A stretch of DNA of 64,000 nt. It comes from Amaricoccus sp. (GTDB lineage: Bacteria > Pseudomonadota > Alphaproteobacteria > Rhodobacterales > Rhodobacteraceae). Position numbers and translations under genes: made by a program. Of the stretch, positions 38,100 through 45,641 are shown piece after piece. The stretch covers positions 1-64,000 of the forward strand of contig NZ_JAGOMQ010000006.1 of NCBI RefSeq assembly GCF_017993425.1, read 5' to 3'. Each line of letters begins with the position of its first letter. Position 1 is the stretch's first letter. Below the pieces are notes generated by a model that was given only the letters and a program-made list of their open reading frames with translations, searched no databases and had not been told where the DNA came from.

Positions 38100-38421
38100 T
38101 TCGACCGCGCCACACCCGGATCATGGGGGCGGAAGCTGGCCCGGATCGTCCTGGCGCCGAGATAGAGCAGGTAGAGCGCGCCCAGCCCCTGGAGCGTGGT
38201 CAGCACGGCCGGACAGACGCGCAGCAGCGACGCCACGCCGAGAACGAGCAGCGTCACCTGCACGACGCCGGCGATGAACATCATGCCGACGACGGTCAGC
38301 AGGGCGACCGCCGTCCCTGCCCGACGCCCCGCGCGAGGACGAGCATCATGTCGGGCCCGGGCGTGACCTCCAGGAGCGCCAGGGCGGCGACGAACGCGAG
38401 AAAGAGGGCGGGATCGAGCAT
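38100..38421 (-). pseudogene. LysE/RhtB-family exporter, truncated and frameshifted
   Basis: ATG at 38419-38421 starts MLDPALFLAFVAALALLEVTPGPDMMLVLARGVGQG, here described in parts: the first helix MLDPALFLAFVAALALLE and the LysE signature VTPGPDMMLVLARGV. One base is then missing and the family continues in the next frame as TAVALLTVVGMMFIAGVV and LGALYLLYLGARTIRASF. After about 100 residues of the usual 205 the sequence passes into the IS4 remnant. Members export amino acids; this copy cannot work. Confidence 0.75.
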
Positions 38422-38575
38422 CCTTAGTCCAGGTCGCCATGCCGGTATGGCGCCCGCCGCATTCGCCGATGATCCACGCGCGACATCACGGGCGCGCCCG
38501 CGCGGTCAGAGGCCCCTGCGGGGCCTCGGGCCTGAGGCAGCGGGAGCGGGCTGCGTCAACCTTTCTTGCCGTGCG

Positions 38576-38608
38576 ACCTGCGGGAGCCGTCGCGAGGCGA
38601 GACCTCGC
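38576..38608. repeat. Short dispersed repeat shared with 6710
   Basis: ACCTGCGGGAGCCGTCGCG followed by a GGCGAGAC hairpin arm occurs here and at 6710-6738. In both places it lies near other repeats of the window. The region 38422-38654 otherwise shows no gene. Confidence 0.6.
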
Positions 38609-38654
38609 CGCCGGTCGACCCTTGCCGCCTCCGTCGCGGAGCGTGGCCGTCGGG

Positions 38655-38981
38655 CACACTGCACGACACAGTGGAGAGGAAGCCCGGCCGGAAGCAGGCC
38701 GCGACGGTGACGCCAGACGGATTTGACCCGTGGCAAATCCGTCCGCGATCGCCCCTCGGGGGGCGAGCGCGATTCCGCGCTCGCCGGGGCGCTCACGGAC
38801 GGATTGCGCGCTTCCGGAGAAATCTGCGCCCCTCACGGCTTCCGCGCGCAACCGCGCTCCAGCCGTCGGCGCGGCGAAAGCAATGCTTTCGCCTGTCGCG
38901 CCGTGGCCTCGCGGGCAAGCCCGCTTCGGTCGCTCGGGGCCTCGTGGAGTCAGCAGGGCAGACAGGTGTCGTGCAGTGTGC
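38655..38981 (-). mobile_element. MITE-like element, copy 2 (327 bp, inverted)
   Basis: Same 14-bp inverted ends as the copies at 13907 and 48694, but inserted in the other orientation. GCCGTCGGG lies directly left and again one base right of the element (38983-38991), a 9-bp target duplication with one extra base. Internal hairpins are kept while loops differ; for example the small stem here is GCGCG-GTTG-CGCGC, one pair longer than in copy 1. No coding frame. It lies beyond the lysE/IS4 remnants and before the nnrR-like gene. Confidence 0.85.
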
Positions 38982-39013
38982 GCCGTCGGGTAAACGGAAG
39001 GGAGATACTCTTT

Positions 39014-39031
39014 TATTCCAGTATCTTGATC
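39014..39031. repeat. 18-bp AT-rich motif shared with 58112
   Basis: TATTCCAGTATCTTGATC matches 58112-58129 in 17 of 18 positions. Both copies sit beside GC-alternating sequence (GCGCACGCGC here, ACACGCGTGT there). Function unknown. Confidence 0.6.
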
Positions 39032-39093
39032 ATTCCTGCGCACGCGCAAGCGCGCGCAAGCCGGCCTCGCCCCTCTCGCGCCGAGGGGCACGG

Positions 39094-39789
39094 CTATCCT
39101 GCCGCGCCGCTCAGCACCACCAGCCGGTGCGCGGCCGTCACCACGATGTGGCGGCGCGTGCTCTTCACCATCCCGTCGCGCTCCCAGGCCGACAGGAGCC
39201 GGCTGACCGTGTGCAGCGTCGTGCCGGTCATATCGGCGATGTCGGCGCGGGTGACCGGGAAGGCGATCTCGATCCCCTCCTCGGTCTTGCGCCCGGACTG
39301 GTTCGCCATGCGCAGCAGGCAGGACGCCACCCGCTGCTCGACGGCGCGCGTGGCGAGCTCGTCCACCCGCGTCTGGAACTCGCCGAGCCGCGCGCCGACG
39401 GTGCGGTAGGTCTCGGTCGCAAAGCCCTCGTAGCTCGCCGCGAACTCGTGCCAGAGCCGCGTCGGCCAGCCGAGCGCGAGCGATTCCGACGCGGCCACCG
39501 CGGTCGCCGGATAGGTGTCGCGCCCGAGCGCCGGGGCGATGCCGAAGAGCTGGCCGGGCGGGATGTGCAGCGCAATGACCTGCTCGCCCTCCGGGGTGGC
39601 GCGGATCACCCGGATGAAGCCGTCGAGCAGCATGTGGAAGCGCTCCGCCGGCATGCCCTGGCGGAACACCGCCGCGCCCTCGGCGTAGCGCTGCGGCGTC
39701 GCCCGGTCGAGGATCTCGCCGAGCTGGCGGCGGTCGAGGCGCGAGAAGGGCGGCAGCGCCGCGAGGAGGCTTGGGTCGAGCTTCGACAA
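39094..39789 (-). CDS. nnrR: Crp/Fnr-family regulator, NnrR type
   Basis: A 231-residue protein with a cyclic-nucleotide-like sensor domain, a dimer helix (FATETYRTVGARLGEFQTRV) and a winged helix with DMTGTTLHTVSRLLSAWER. The Fnr cysteine cluster is absent, as in NnrR/DNR regulators, which sense nitric oxide through haem. It lies just downstream of nirK, and a TTGCG-N4-CGCAA box precedes nirK, so regulation of nirK is likely. No ATG fits family length; TTG at 39787-39789 gives MSKLDPSLLAALPPFSRL, the usual N-terminus. The start is therefore less certain than the gene. Confidence 0.8.
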   Translation of the reverse strand: MSKLDPSLLAALPPFSRLDRRQLGEILDRATPQRYAEGAAVFRQGMPAERFHMLLDGFIRVIRATPEGEQVIALHIPPGQLFGIAPALGRDTYPATAVAASESLALGWPTRLWHEFAASYEGFATETYRTVGARLGEFQTRVDELATRAVEQRVASCLLRMANQSGRKTEEGIEIAFPVTRADIADMTGTTLHTVSRLLSAWERDGMVKSTRRHIVVTAAHRLVVLSGAAG

Positions 39790-39890
39790 GGGGCGCCCGC
39801 GAGCGTGAGGAAGGGTGAACCGCCTTGTAACGCATCGCCGCCCGCGGGCAAGCGCGCCCCGTCCGTCAAGCCGACGTGAAAAAATGGCAA

Positions 39891-39923
39891 GCCGGATTCC
39901 AGCCGGATTCCAGCCACGTTCCA
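39891..39923. repeat. Three 11-bp tandem repeats upstream of nnrR
   Basis: GCCGGATTCCA occurs twice in tandem, followed by GCCACGTTCCA. The 11-bp period places each copy on the same DNA face. It lies about 100 bp upstream of the nnrR start on the promoter side, so it may be a binding array. Confidence 0.6.
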
Positions 39924-39980
39924 GCCCGGTTTTCCGTCGCCGTTCCAAAGGGATGCCGCCCCCCGTGACGGGAGGCGGCG

Positions 39981-40009
39981 AAAAAGCGCCCGGCGCCGGG
40001 GCGCCGGGC
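39981..40009 (-). terminator. Intrinsic terminator of nirK
   Basis: On the minus strand GCCCGGCGCC pairs with GGCGCCGGGC around two bases, followed by GCTTTTTCG. It lies 13 bp past the nirK stop, so nnrR must have its own promoter. Confidence 0.8.
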
Positions 40010-40021
40010 CTCAGGTCACGC

Positions 40022-41539
40022 TCAGTTCACCGGGCCCTGGTCGGCCGGGCCGGCATGCATGATCTCGTCGTTCGCCGGACCGTCGACGATGAGATAGCCG
40101 GCGAGCCCCCGCTCCGCGCGCGAGAGCGCGTGGTCGACGAGGACGAAGGTCCCCGCCCGGTCGATGGTGAAGTCCACCACCGTCGCGCCGCCCGGCGGCA
40201 CGGTCACCGTCTGGATGTTGGTCAGCGGCGGCGAGGTCACGCTGGCGAAGGGATAGACGTTGTCGAAGATCTCGCCGATGACGTGGAACGACGAGGTGAA
40301 GTTCGGCCCGCCCACGCCGAAGAAGATGCGCACGCGCTCGCCGACGTTGGCGTAGAGCGGATGCTCCTTGGTGAGCGCGCCCACCGCGCCGTTGAACAGG
40401 AAGTATTCCGGATTCTCGGAGATCAGCTTGTCGTAGTCCATCTCCATCAGGCCGTGCGTGCCGAAGGCATCGACGGTGTAGAGCTCGCCCTGCATCACGT
40501 AGAACTCGCGGTCCACCTGCGGCAGCCCGCCCTCCGGCTCGACGACGATCAGGCCGTACATGCCGTTGGTGATGTGATGCGCGACGCTCGGCGTGGCGCA
40601 GTGGTAGACGTAGACGCCGGGCTTCAAGGCCTTGAACGTCACCACGTTCTCCGCGCCGGGCTCGGTCTGCGTGTCATGCGCCCCCCCGCCCGGACCGGTG
40701 GCGGCGTGGAAGTCGACCGAATGCATCATCACGCTGTTCGGGTCGTTCTTCAGCGTCACCTCGACGGTGTCGCCGACGCGGACGCGCACGAACGGTCCGG
40801 GAACCTTGTGGTTGAACGTCCAGTATTCGTAGGAGGTTCCGTCGTCGAGCCTACCCTTCAGCTCAACGGTCTCCAGAAGGACCTTCACCACCTGCGGCGG
40901 CCGCTGGCCGATAGGGCCCGGCAGGTCCGCGGGGTCGCGCACGATGTCCGCGCCCTCTTCCCCCGCCGCCTCCCGCGCGCCGGCGACGACCCGGATCAGC
41001 CCCTCCATGCCCGCGGCGCGATGGCCGGCGATCGTGCAGAAATAGGCGAACTCGCCGGGCTTGCTCGCGGTGAACGAGAAGGTCGACGAGGCGTTCTTGC
41101 CGATCACCCGCGACGACCGCGCGCCGTACTGATCGACGAAGATGTCGTGCTCGGCGCCCTCGCCGTTGATGAGGTTGATCTGCACGAGCTCGCCCTCGTG
41201 GACGACCAGCGTCGGGTTCACCTCGCCCTCGATCGTGCCGCCGACGCCGATATAGACCATGCGCCCTTCGGCGATGCCGGTGCGCAGGGTGAAGACGAGC
41301 GGCGCGTGGTAGCTGACGCCCGGCTGGCCGCCCGCGCTGGTCGCAGCCGGGGTCGCGGCGGGGGTCGCCTCCGCCGCCTGCCCCGCGGCCTGGTCGTGCT
41401 GGTGCTCCTGCGCCCGCGCCCCGGTCGGCGAGAGCAGGGCCGCGACGGCGAGCGCGAGCAGGATCAGGAGCGCGCGGGCGAGGCCGCGCCAGGGCGCCTG
41501 CCGCCCGCCCGGGGGTCTTCCGTATCTGGTGAAGGGCAT
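40022..41539 (-). CDS. nirK: Copper nitrite reductase with extra N-terminal cupredoxin
   Basis: A 505-residue secreted enzyme reducing nitrite to nitric oxide. Residues 1-43 form a signal/anchor. Residues 75-185 form an added cupredoxin with its own type-1 copper set: H131, C168, H173, M178. The NirK core has H273, D276 and H278 (MMHSVDFH), H313-C314 and H321/H322-M327 (HCATPSVAHHITNGM, the class II loop), H419 (SSFHVIGE) and H470 (VLVDHAL). So type-1, type-2 and catalytic Asp/His residues are all kept. Usual NirK is about 370 residues; three-domain forms are known from Hyphomicrobium. ATG at 41537-41539 has GGAG upstream. An NnrR-type box lies 89 bp upstream. Confidence 0.95.
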   Translation of the reverse strand: MPFTRYGRPPGGRQAPWRGLARALLILLALAVAALLSPTGARAQEHQHDQAAGQAAEATPAATPAATSAGGQPGVSYHAPLVFTLRTGIAEGRMVYIGVGGTIEGEVNPTLVVHEGELVQINLINGEGAEHDIFVDQYGARSSRVIGKNASSTFSFTASKPGEFAYFCTIAGHRAAGMEGLIRVVAGAREAAGEEGADIVRDPADLPGPIGQRPPQVVKVLLETVELKGRLDDGTSYEYWTFNHKVPGPFVRVRVGDTVEVTLKNDPNSVMMHSVDFHAATGPGGGAHDTQTEPGAENVVTFKALKPGVYVYHCATPSVAHHITNGMYGLIVVEPEGGLPQVDREFYVMQGELYTVDAFGTHGLMEMDYDKLISENPEYFLFNGAVGALTKEHPLYANVGERVRIFFGVGGPNFTSSFHVIGEIFDNVYPFASVTSPPLTNIQTVTVPPGGATVVDFTIDRAGTFVLVDHALSRAERGLAGYLIVDGPANDEIMHAGPADQGPVN

Positions 41540-41627
41540 CGTCGGAACTCCGATGGCGTCTGGCTGCGGTGGGGCCCGCCTCACGGACCCGTGAGCGCAG
41601 CCTTCGGCTGTCCCCCGGTTCCGGTCG

Positions 41628-41641
41628 TTGCGAAATCGCAA
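41628..41641. promoter_or_regulatory. NnrR/Fnr-type binding site
   Basis: TTGCGAAATCGCAA is a perfect dyad of the TTG-N8-CAA type used by NnrR, DNR and Fnr. It lies 89 bp upstream of the nirK start and 62 bp upstream of the divergent His-rich gene, so it may control both. Confidence 0.7.
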
Positions 41642-41703
41642 GCATTTCCGTCCGCGCGGCGGCTAGGATAACCTCGCCGCGAGGAATGGAGAGGGAGGCC
41701 TCG

Positions 41704-42156
41704 GTGCGGGCGCTGCGGATCGAGCCGACGCGACGAAGGGGGGCCTTGCGCCTGCCCGTCGCCGGCCTGCTCGCGCTCCTGCTCGCGCTTGCCGTCGCCC
41801 TCTCCGTGGCCCCTTCCCTGCACGCACGCGCCCTCCTCGCCGCCGCGACGTCGCAGGCCCACGCCGGCCACGCCACGGCCGACCGCCACGCCACGGCCAA
41901 CAGCCACGACGATGCCACGGCCGACGGTCACGGCCGCGCCATGGCCGATAGCCACGACGCCCACCTCGCCGGGCCCGCCTGCCTCGCCTGCGTCCTGATG
42001 GCGGCGCCGGGGCTGCAACCCCGCCCTGGCGATGCGCCCGGCCGCCTTGCCGCCGCGATCGCCGCCCCGGCCGGTCCGGCCGTCGCCGAGGCGCCCGCCG
42101 GACCGGCCGTCACCCCGCGCCACGCCCGCGCCCCGCCCCGTCCCGCGCACGCCTGA
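41704..42156 (+). CDS. His-rich exported protein, DUF2946-like
   Basis: A 150-residue protein with an N-terminal hydrophobic segment (LPVAGLLALLLALAVALSVA), then a His/Asp/Ala-rich stretch (HAGHATADRHATANSHDD) and a Cys pair in GPACLACVLMAAP. This layout resembles DUF2946 proteins associated with copper uptake regions. GTG at 41704 has GGGAGG at proper spacing; an ATG at 41686 lacks it. It is first in a row with ycnI and copCD, pointing to metal binding in the periplasm. Function is inferred. Confidence 0.55.
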   Translation: MRALRIEPTRRRGALRLPVAGLLALLLALAVALSVAPSLHARALLAAATSQAHAGHATADRHATANSHDDATADGHGRAMADSHDAHLAGPACLACVLMAAPGLQPRPGDAPGRLAAAIAAPAGPAVAEAPAGPAVTPRHARAPPRPAHA

Positions 42157-42215
42157 CCTACACCCATAGGCACACCGCCGCGGCCCGCGCCGACGGCTTG
42201 CGCAGGAACGAATCC

Positions 42216-42737
42216 ATGTCGAGACTTCTCCTGGCCGCGGCGCTCGCCGCCCTGGCCGCCGGCGCACAGGCGCATGTCACCCTGGAGACCGCCGAGGCCC
42301 CCGTCGGCTCCACCTACAAGGCGGTCCTCCGCGTCGGCCACGGCTGCGAGGGCTCCGCCACGACCCGGCTGCGCGTCCGCATCCCCGAGGGCGTGATCGC
42401 GGTCAAGCCGATGCCCAAGGCCGGCTGGCAGCTCGACACCGTCGTCGGCGCCTACGCCAGGCCCTACGACTATTACGGCGAGGCGCTCGGCGAGGGCGTC
42501 ACCGAGATCAGCTGGGCCGGCTCGCTCCCCGACGACTACTACGACGAGTTCGTCTTCCGCGCGACGCTGACCGACGGCCTCGCCCCCGGGAGCGACCTCT
42601 TCTTCCCGGTCGTGCAGGAATGCGGCGACAAGGCCGCGCGCTGGATCGAGATCCCGGCCGCCGGACAGGACGCCGACAGCCTCGAGCACCCCGCCCCTGG
42701 CCTGCGCCTGCTCCCCGCGTCGGCAGGCGGGCACTGA
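42216..42737 (+). CDS. ycnI: YcnI/DUF1775 copper-binding protein
   Basis: A 173-residue exported protein. The signal peptide ends at AQA, so the mature protein begins HVTLE, whose N-terminal His is the known copper ligand in YcnI. YKAVLRVGHGCEGSATTRLRV and VVQECGDKAARW are family blocks. The C-terminal helix found in Gram-positive YcnI is absent. ATG at 42216 has AGGAA upstream. It lies between the His-rich protein and copCD, a common pairing. Confidence 0.88.
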   Translation: MSRLLLAAALAALAAGAQAHVTLETAEAPVGSTYKAVLRVGHGCEGSATTRLRVRIPEGVIAVKPMPKAGWQLDTVVGAYARPYDYYGEALGEGVTEISWAGSLPDDYYDEFVFRATLTDGLAPGSDLFFPVVQECGDKAARWIEIPAAGQDADSLEHPAPGLRLLPASAGGH

Positions 42738-42751
42738 CCCGCCTGTCCGGC

Positions 42752-44356
42752 ATGCGCCGCGGCGCGCGGGCGCTCCTCGCCGCCGCCGGCCTCGTCGCGG
42801 CCCTGCTTGCAGGCGGCCGCGCCGAGGCCCATGCCGAGCTCGTCGCCGCCGAGCCCCCGGCGGGCAGCGTCGTCGCCGTGGCCCCGGCCGCGGCGACGCT
42901 CGCCTTCAGCGAGCCGGTGACGGCGCTCGCCGCCCGCTGGTTCCGCGCCGGCGCGCCGCCCGTCGACGCGGCCCCCCGCCCCGAAGGCGCGCGCCTCGTC
43001 GTCCCGCTTCCCCCCGGCCCCATCGCCGGAACCCTGCTCCTCAGCTGGCGGGTCGTCTCCGCCGACGGCCACCCGATCGGCGGCAGCCTCGCCTTCTCCA
43101 TCGGCGCCCCGTCCACCCTGCCCGTCGCCGCGCCGGCCACGACCACGGCATGGCCGGCGGCGCTCGCCCATGGCGCGCTGACCGTCGCGCTCGCGTTCGG
43201 CGTGGGCGGCGCGGTCTTCCTGCGGCTCGTCGACGCCGGTCCGCCGCTGCGGGGCGCGCGGCGCCTCGCCCTCGCCGCCGCGGCCGCCACCCTGCCGCTC
43301 GCGGCGCTCGCCTGCGGCCTGCACGGGCTCGACCTGACCGGCGCCCCCGCCGCCGCCCTGCTCGGCGCCGCCCCCTGGCGCGCGGCGCTCGCCAGCCGCT
43401 TCGCCGCCACGGCGCTCGCCTGCGTCCTCGCTGCCGCGCTCGCCCTCCTCGCGCTCCTCGCCCGACGCCGCGAGCGCGCCGCGGGCGCGGGCCTCGCGCT
43501 CGCCGCCTGGGCGACCGCGGCGGCGAGCTTCGCGCTCTTCGGCCATGCCGCCAGCGCGCCGCCGCGCTGGCTGACCCCGCCCGCCGTGGCGATCCACGCC
43601 GCCGCCTTCCTCTACTGGATCGGCGCGCTCCCCGGCCTCGCCGGGGGCGTCCGCGCCCCCCGCACCGCGCTGACCCTGCGGCTCCGCCGCTTCTCGGCGC
43701 TCGCCGTGCCGCTGGTGGCGCTCCTCGTCGCCAGCGGCGCCGGGCTCGCCGCCGTGCAGCTCGGCTCCGCCGCGGCGCTCATCGACACCGCCTACGGCCG
43801 GCTCCTCCTCGCCAAGCTCGCCGCCGTCGCGCTGCTGCTCGCCCTCGCCGCCCACAATCGCCTGCGCCTCACCCCGGCGATCGCCGCCGGCGACCCCGAC
43901 GCGCCCGCGCGCCTGCGCCGATCGGTGCTGGCGGAGATCGCGACCGGCCTTCTGATCCTCGCCCTCGCCGGCGGCTTCCGCCTGCTGCCGCCGCCGCGCT
44001 CGGCCGCCGCCGCGCCGACCGCCGTCCACGCCCACCTGCACGGCGCCGAGCTGATGGCCGAGGTCACCCTCCGCCCGGGCCGCGCCGGCGCGAACGAGGT
44101 CGCGATCGCGCTCGCCTCGCCCTCCGGCGCCCTCGACCCCAGGGCCGTGCGCATCGCCTTCGCCGAGCCGGCCGCCGGCGTCGAGCCGGTCCGCCTCGAG
44201 GCCGGCGGCTCCGGCGCCGCCTGGCGCGCCGGCCCGCTGCTCCTCCCCCACGCCGCCGAATGGACCGTGACCGTCGACGTCCTCGTCGACGACTTCACCC
44301 AGCAATCCCTCCACGGCGCGATCGACATCGGACAGCCGCCCGGCGGAGGCGAGTAG
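42752..44356 (+). CDS. copCD: CopC-CopD fusion, copper resistance/uptake protein
   Basis: A 534-residue protein. Signal segment, then a CopC beta domain (mature start HAELVAAEPPAGS with the N-terminal copper His; SWRVVSADGHPIGGSLAFS with two more His), then about eight CopD membrane helices (LFGHAASAPP, IHAAAFLYWIGALPGL). The C-terminal 110 residues form a further soluble beta-like region (HAHLHGAELMAEVTL), as in YcnJ-type fusions. It moves or buffers copper at the inner membrane. ATG at 42752 lies 14 bp after ycnI. Confidence 0.9.
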   Translation: MRRGARALLAAAGLVAALLAGGRAEAHAELVAAEPPAGSVVAVAPAAATLAFSEPVTALAARWFRAGAPPVDAAPRPEGARLVVPLPPGPIAGTLLLSWRVVSADGHPIGGSLAFSIGAPSTLPVAAPATTTAWPAALAHGALTVALAFGVGGAVFLRLVDAGPPLRGARRLALAAAAATLPLAALACGLHGLDLTGAPAAALLGAAPWRAALASRFAATALACVLAAALALLALLARRRERAAGAGLALAAWATAAASFALFGHAASAPPRWLTPPAVAIHAAAFLYWIGALPGLAGGVRAPRTALTLRLRRFSALAVPLVALLVASGAGLAAVQLGSAAALIDTAYGRLLLAKLAAVALLLALAAHNRLRLTPAIAAGDPDAPARLRRSVLAEIATGLLILALAGGFRLLPPPRSAAAAPTAVHAHLHGAELMAEVTLRPGRAGANEVAIALASPSGALDPRAVRIAFAEPAAGVEPVRLEAGGSGAAWRAGPLLLPHAAEWTVTVDVLVDDFTQQSLHGAIDIGQPPGGGE

Positions 44357-44369
44357 GCGCACGCGCGCC

Positions 44370-44388
44370 GACGCCGCAGCGCGGCGTC
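44370..44388. terminator. Hairpin between convergent copCD and methyltransferase genes
   Basis: GACGCCGC and GCGGCGTC form a perfect 8-bp stem with a 3-nt loop, 13 bp past the copCD stop. It contains the stop codon of the opposing gene. No T-run follows. Confidence 0.35.
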
Positions 44389-45193
44389 AGCCGGAGCTCC
44401 CGCGAAAAGCCCAGGCACGGGCGGCGAGCGGGATCGCGCCCTGCGCATCCCGCGGCAGGCTGCGCGAGAGCTCCGCCTCGAGCCGCGCCCGGGCCGCCGG
44501 ATCGAGCGTGGCGCAGTAGCCGGGGGCCGGACCGGCCCCGAGCGTGAAGGGACGCCAGAAGTCGTCGAAGTCGCGGAAGGTGGTGGGAACCTCGATCCCC
44601 GCGCCGTCCACCCCGGCGAGGCCCGCCGCCTCGGTGAGGGCGCGCAGGCCCTCCGGCGTGCAGAAGGCGAAGCGACGGTCCTCGGCGAGCTCCGCGGCCG
44701 CCGGGTCCAGCGCCGCCGCAGCCTTCCAGAAGGCGTCGACGAAGGCGAGGCCGCCCGAGGGATAATCCCAGACGTAGAAGGCGATCGTGCCGCCGGGGCG
44801 CGCCGCCCGGCGCATCTCGGCGAGCGCGCGCGGGCGGTCCGGCACGAAGTTGAGACCGAGGCCGGAGACGACGACGTCCGCGCCGCCGTCAGGAACCGGC
44901 AACGCCTGCGCCTCGCCGGAAAGCAGCCGGACGCCGGCCTCGGGCAGGCTGGCGCGGGCCTGCGCGAGGAAGGCCTCCGACGGCTCGACGCCCGTCAGGC
45001 TCGCCGGCGCGGCGCGGTCGCGGATCGCCCCGGCGAGCGCGCCCGTGCCGCAGCCGACCTCCAGCCAGTCGAGCCCCGGGGGCGGATCGAGCCAGTCGAG
45101 GAAGCGCGCCGCCACCAGGCGGCTCCAGCGCCCCATGTAGAGCTCGTAGCTCTCGGCGACGCCCCAGGCGTCGTGTCGGGCTTGCTGCGACAT
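44387..45193 (-). CDS. Class I SAM-dependent methyltransferase
   Basis: A 268-residue methyltransferase. Motif I reads LEVGCGTGALAGAI, followed by LTGVEPSEAFLAQA, the acidic strand ADVVVSGLGLNFV and MRRAARPGGTIAFYVWDY. The fold is clear, the substrate unknown. ATG at 45191-45193 gives the typical start. It converges with copCD and lies near a broken exporter gene. Confidence 0.85.
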   Translation of the reverse strand: MSQQARHDAWGVAESYELYMGRWSRLVAARFLDWLDPPPGLDWLEVGCGTGALAGAIRDRAAPASLTGVEPSEAFLAQARASLPEAGVRLLSGEAQALPVPDGGADVVVSGLGLNFVPDRPRALAEMRRAARPGGTIAFYVWDYPSGGLAFVDAFWKAAAALDPAAAELAEDRRFAFCTPEGLRALTEAAGLAGVDGAGIEVPTTFRDFDDFWRPFTLGAGPAPGYCATLDPAARARLEAELSRSLPRDAQGAIPLAARAWAFRGSSG

Positions 45194-45244
45194 CGCCGGG
45201 CCCTCCCGCGCGCGAGGATACGCCCCTCCCGCCCGCCGCGCCAG

Positions 45245-45408
45245 TCACGCCGGCGCGGGGTCCTGTCGCGCGGGCGCCGCCGCCTCGGCGAAGCCGCCCT
45301 CCGCCAGGAGGCGCGCGACGCCACCGCGACGAAAGCCGCCGCCCCCTTCTCGGCCCCGAGCAGCCGCAGCGAGCGGAGGTAGATGCGCCAGGCCGACGTC
45401 TCGCCCAT
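45245..45408 (-). pseudogene. N-terminal remnant of an ABC exporter-like gene
   Basis: From ATG 45406-45408 the frame reads MGETSAWRIYLRSLRLLGAE, resembling the N-terminus of NdvA-type glucan exporters. After VAVA the likely continuation (RLLAEGGFAEAAAPARQ) lies in another frame and reaches TGA within 25 codons. The transporter body is missing. The match is short, so identity is tentative. Confidence 0.35.
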
Positions 45409-45641
45409 GTCCCTCCCCGTCGCTGCCCCGACGCCCCGACGCCCCGACGCCGAGCCTTGGCGCGGGCCGCGGCCGATGGCAAGCGGCGGGAAAAGCGCAT
45501 TGCGGGCCGGCCGCGCCGCGGCTAGAAGCCGTCGCATGGCGAGGATCGGCGTCCCCCTGCGAATTACGTCCCCGGCGCCCTGAGCCGTCTCGGGGCCGCC
45601 GGGTCACGTCCCTCCATCGCCCGCGCCCGAGGATAGCGCCC

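Noticed and set aside
37199-38440. Single 413-codon gene
   Set aside because: It is a chance fusion of a frameshifted lysE, an IS4 relic and the antisense of a surface-protein fragment.
39891-39923. CRISPR-like array
   Set aside because: Repeat units are 11 bp, directly abutting, with no spacers and no cas genes.
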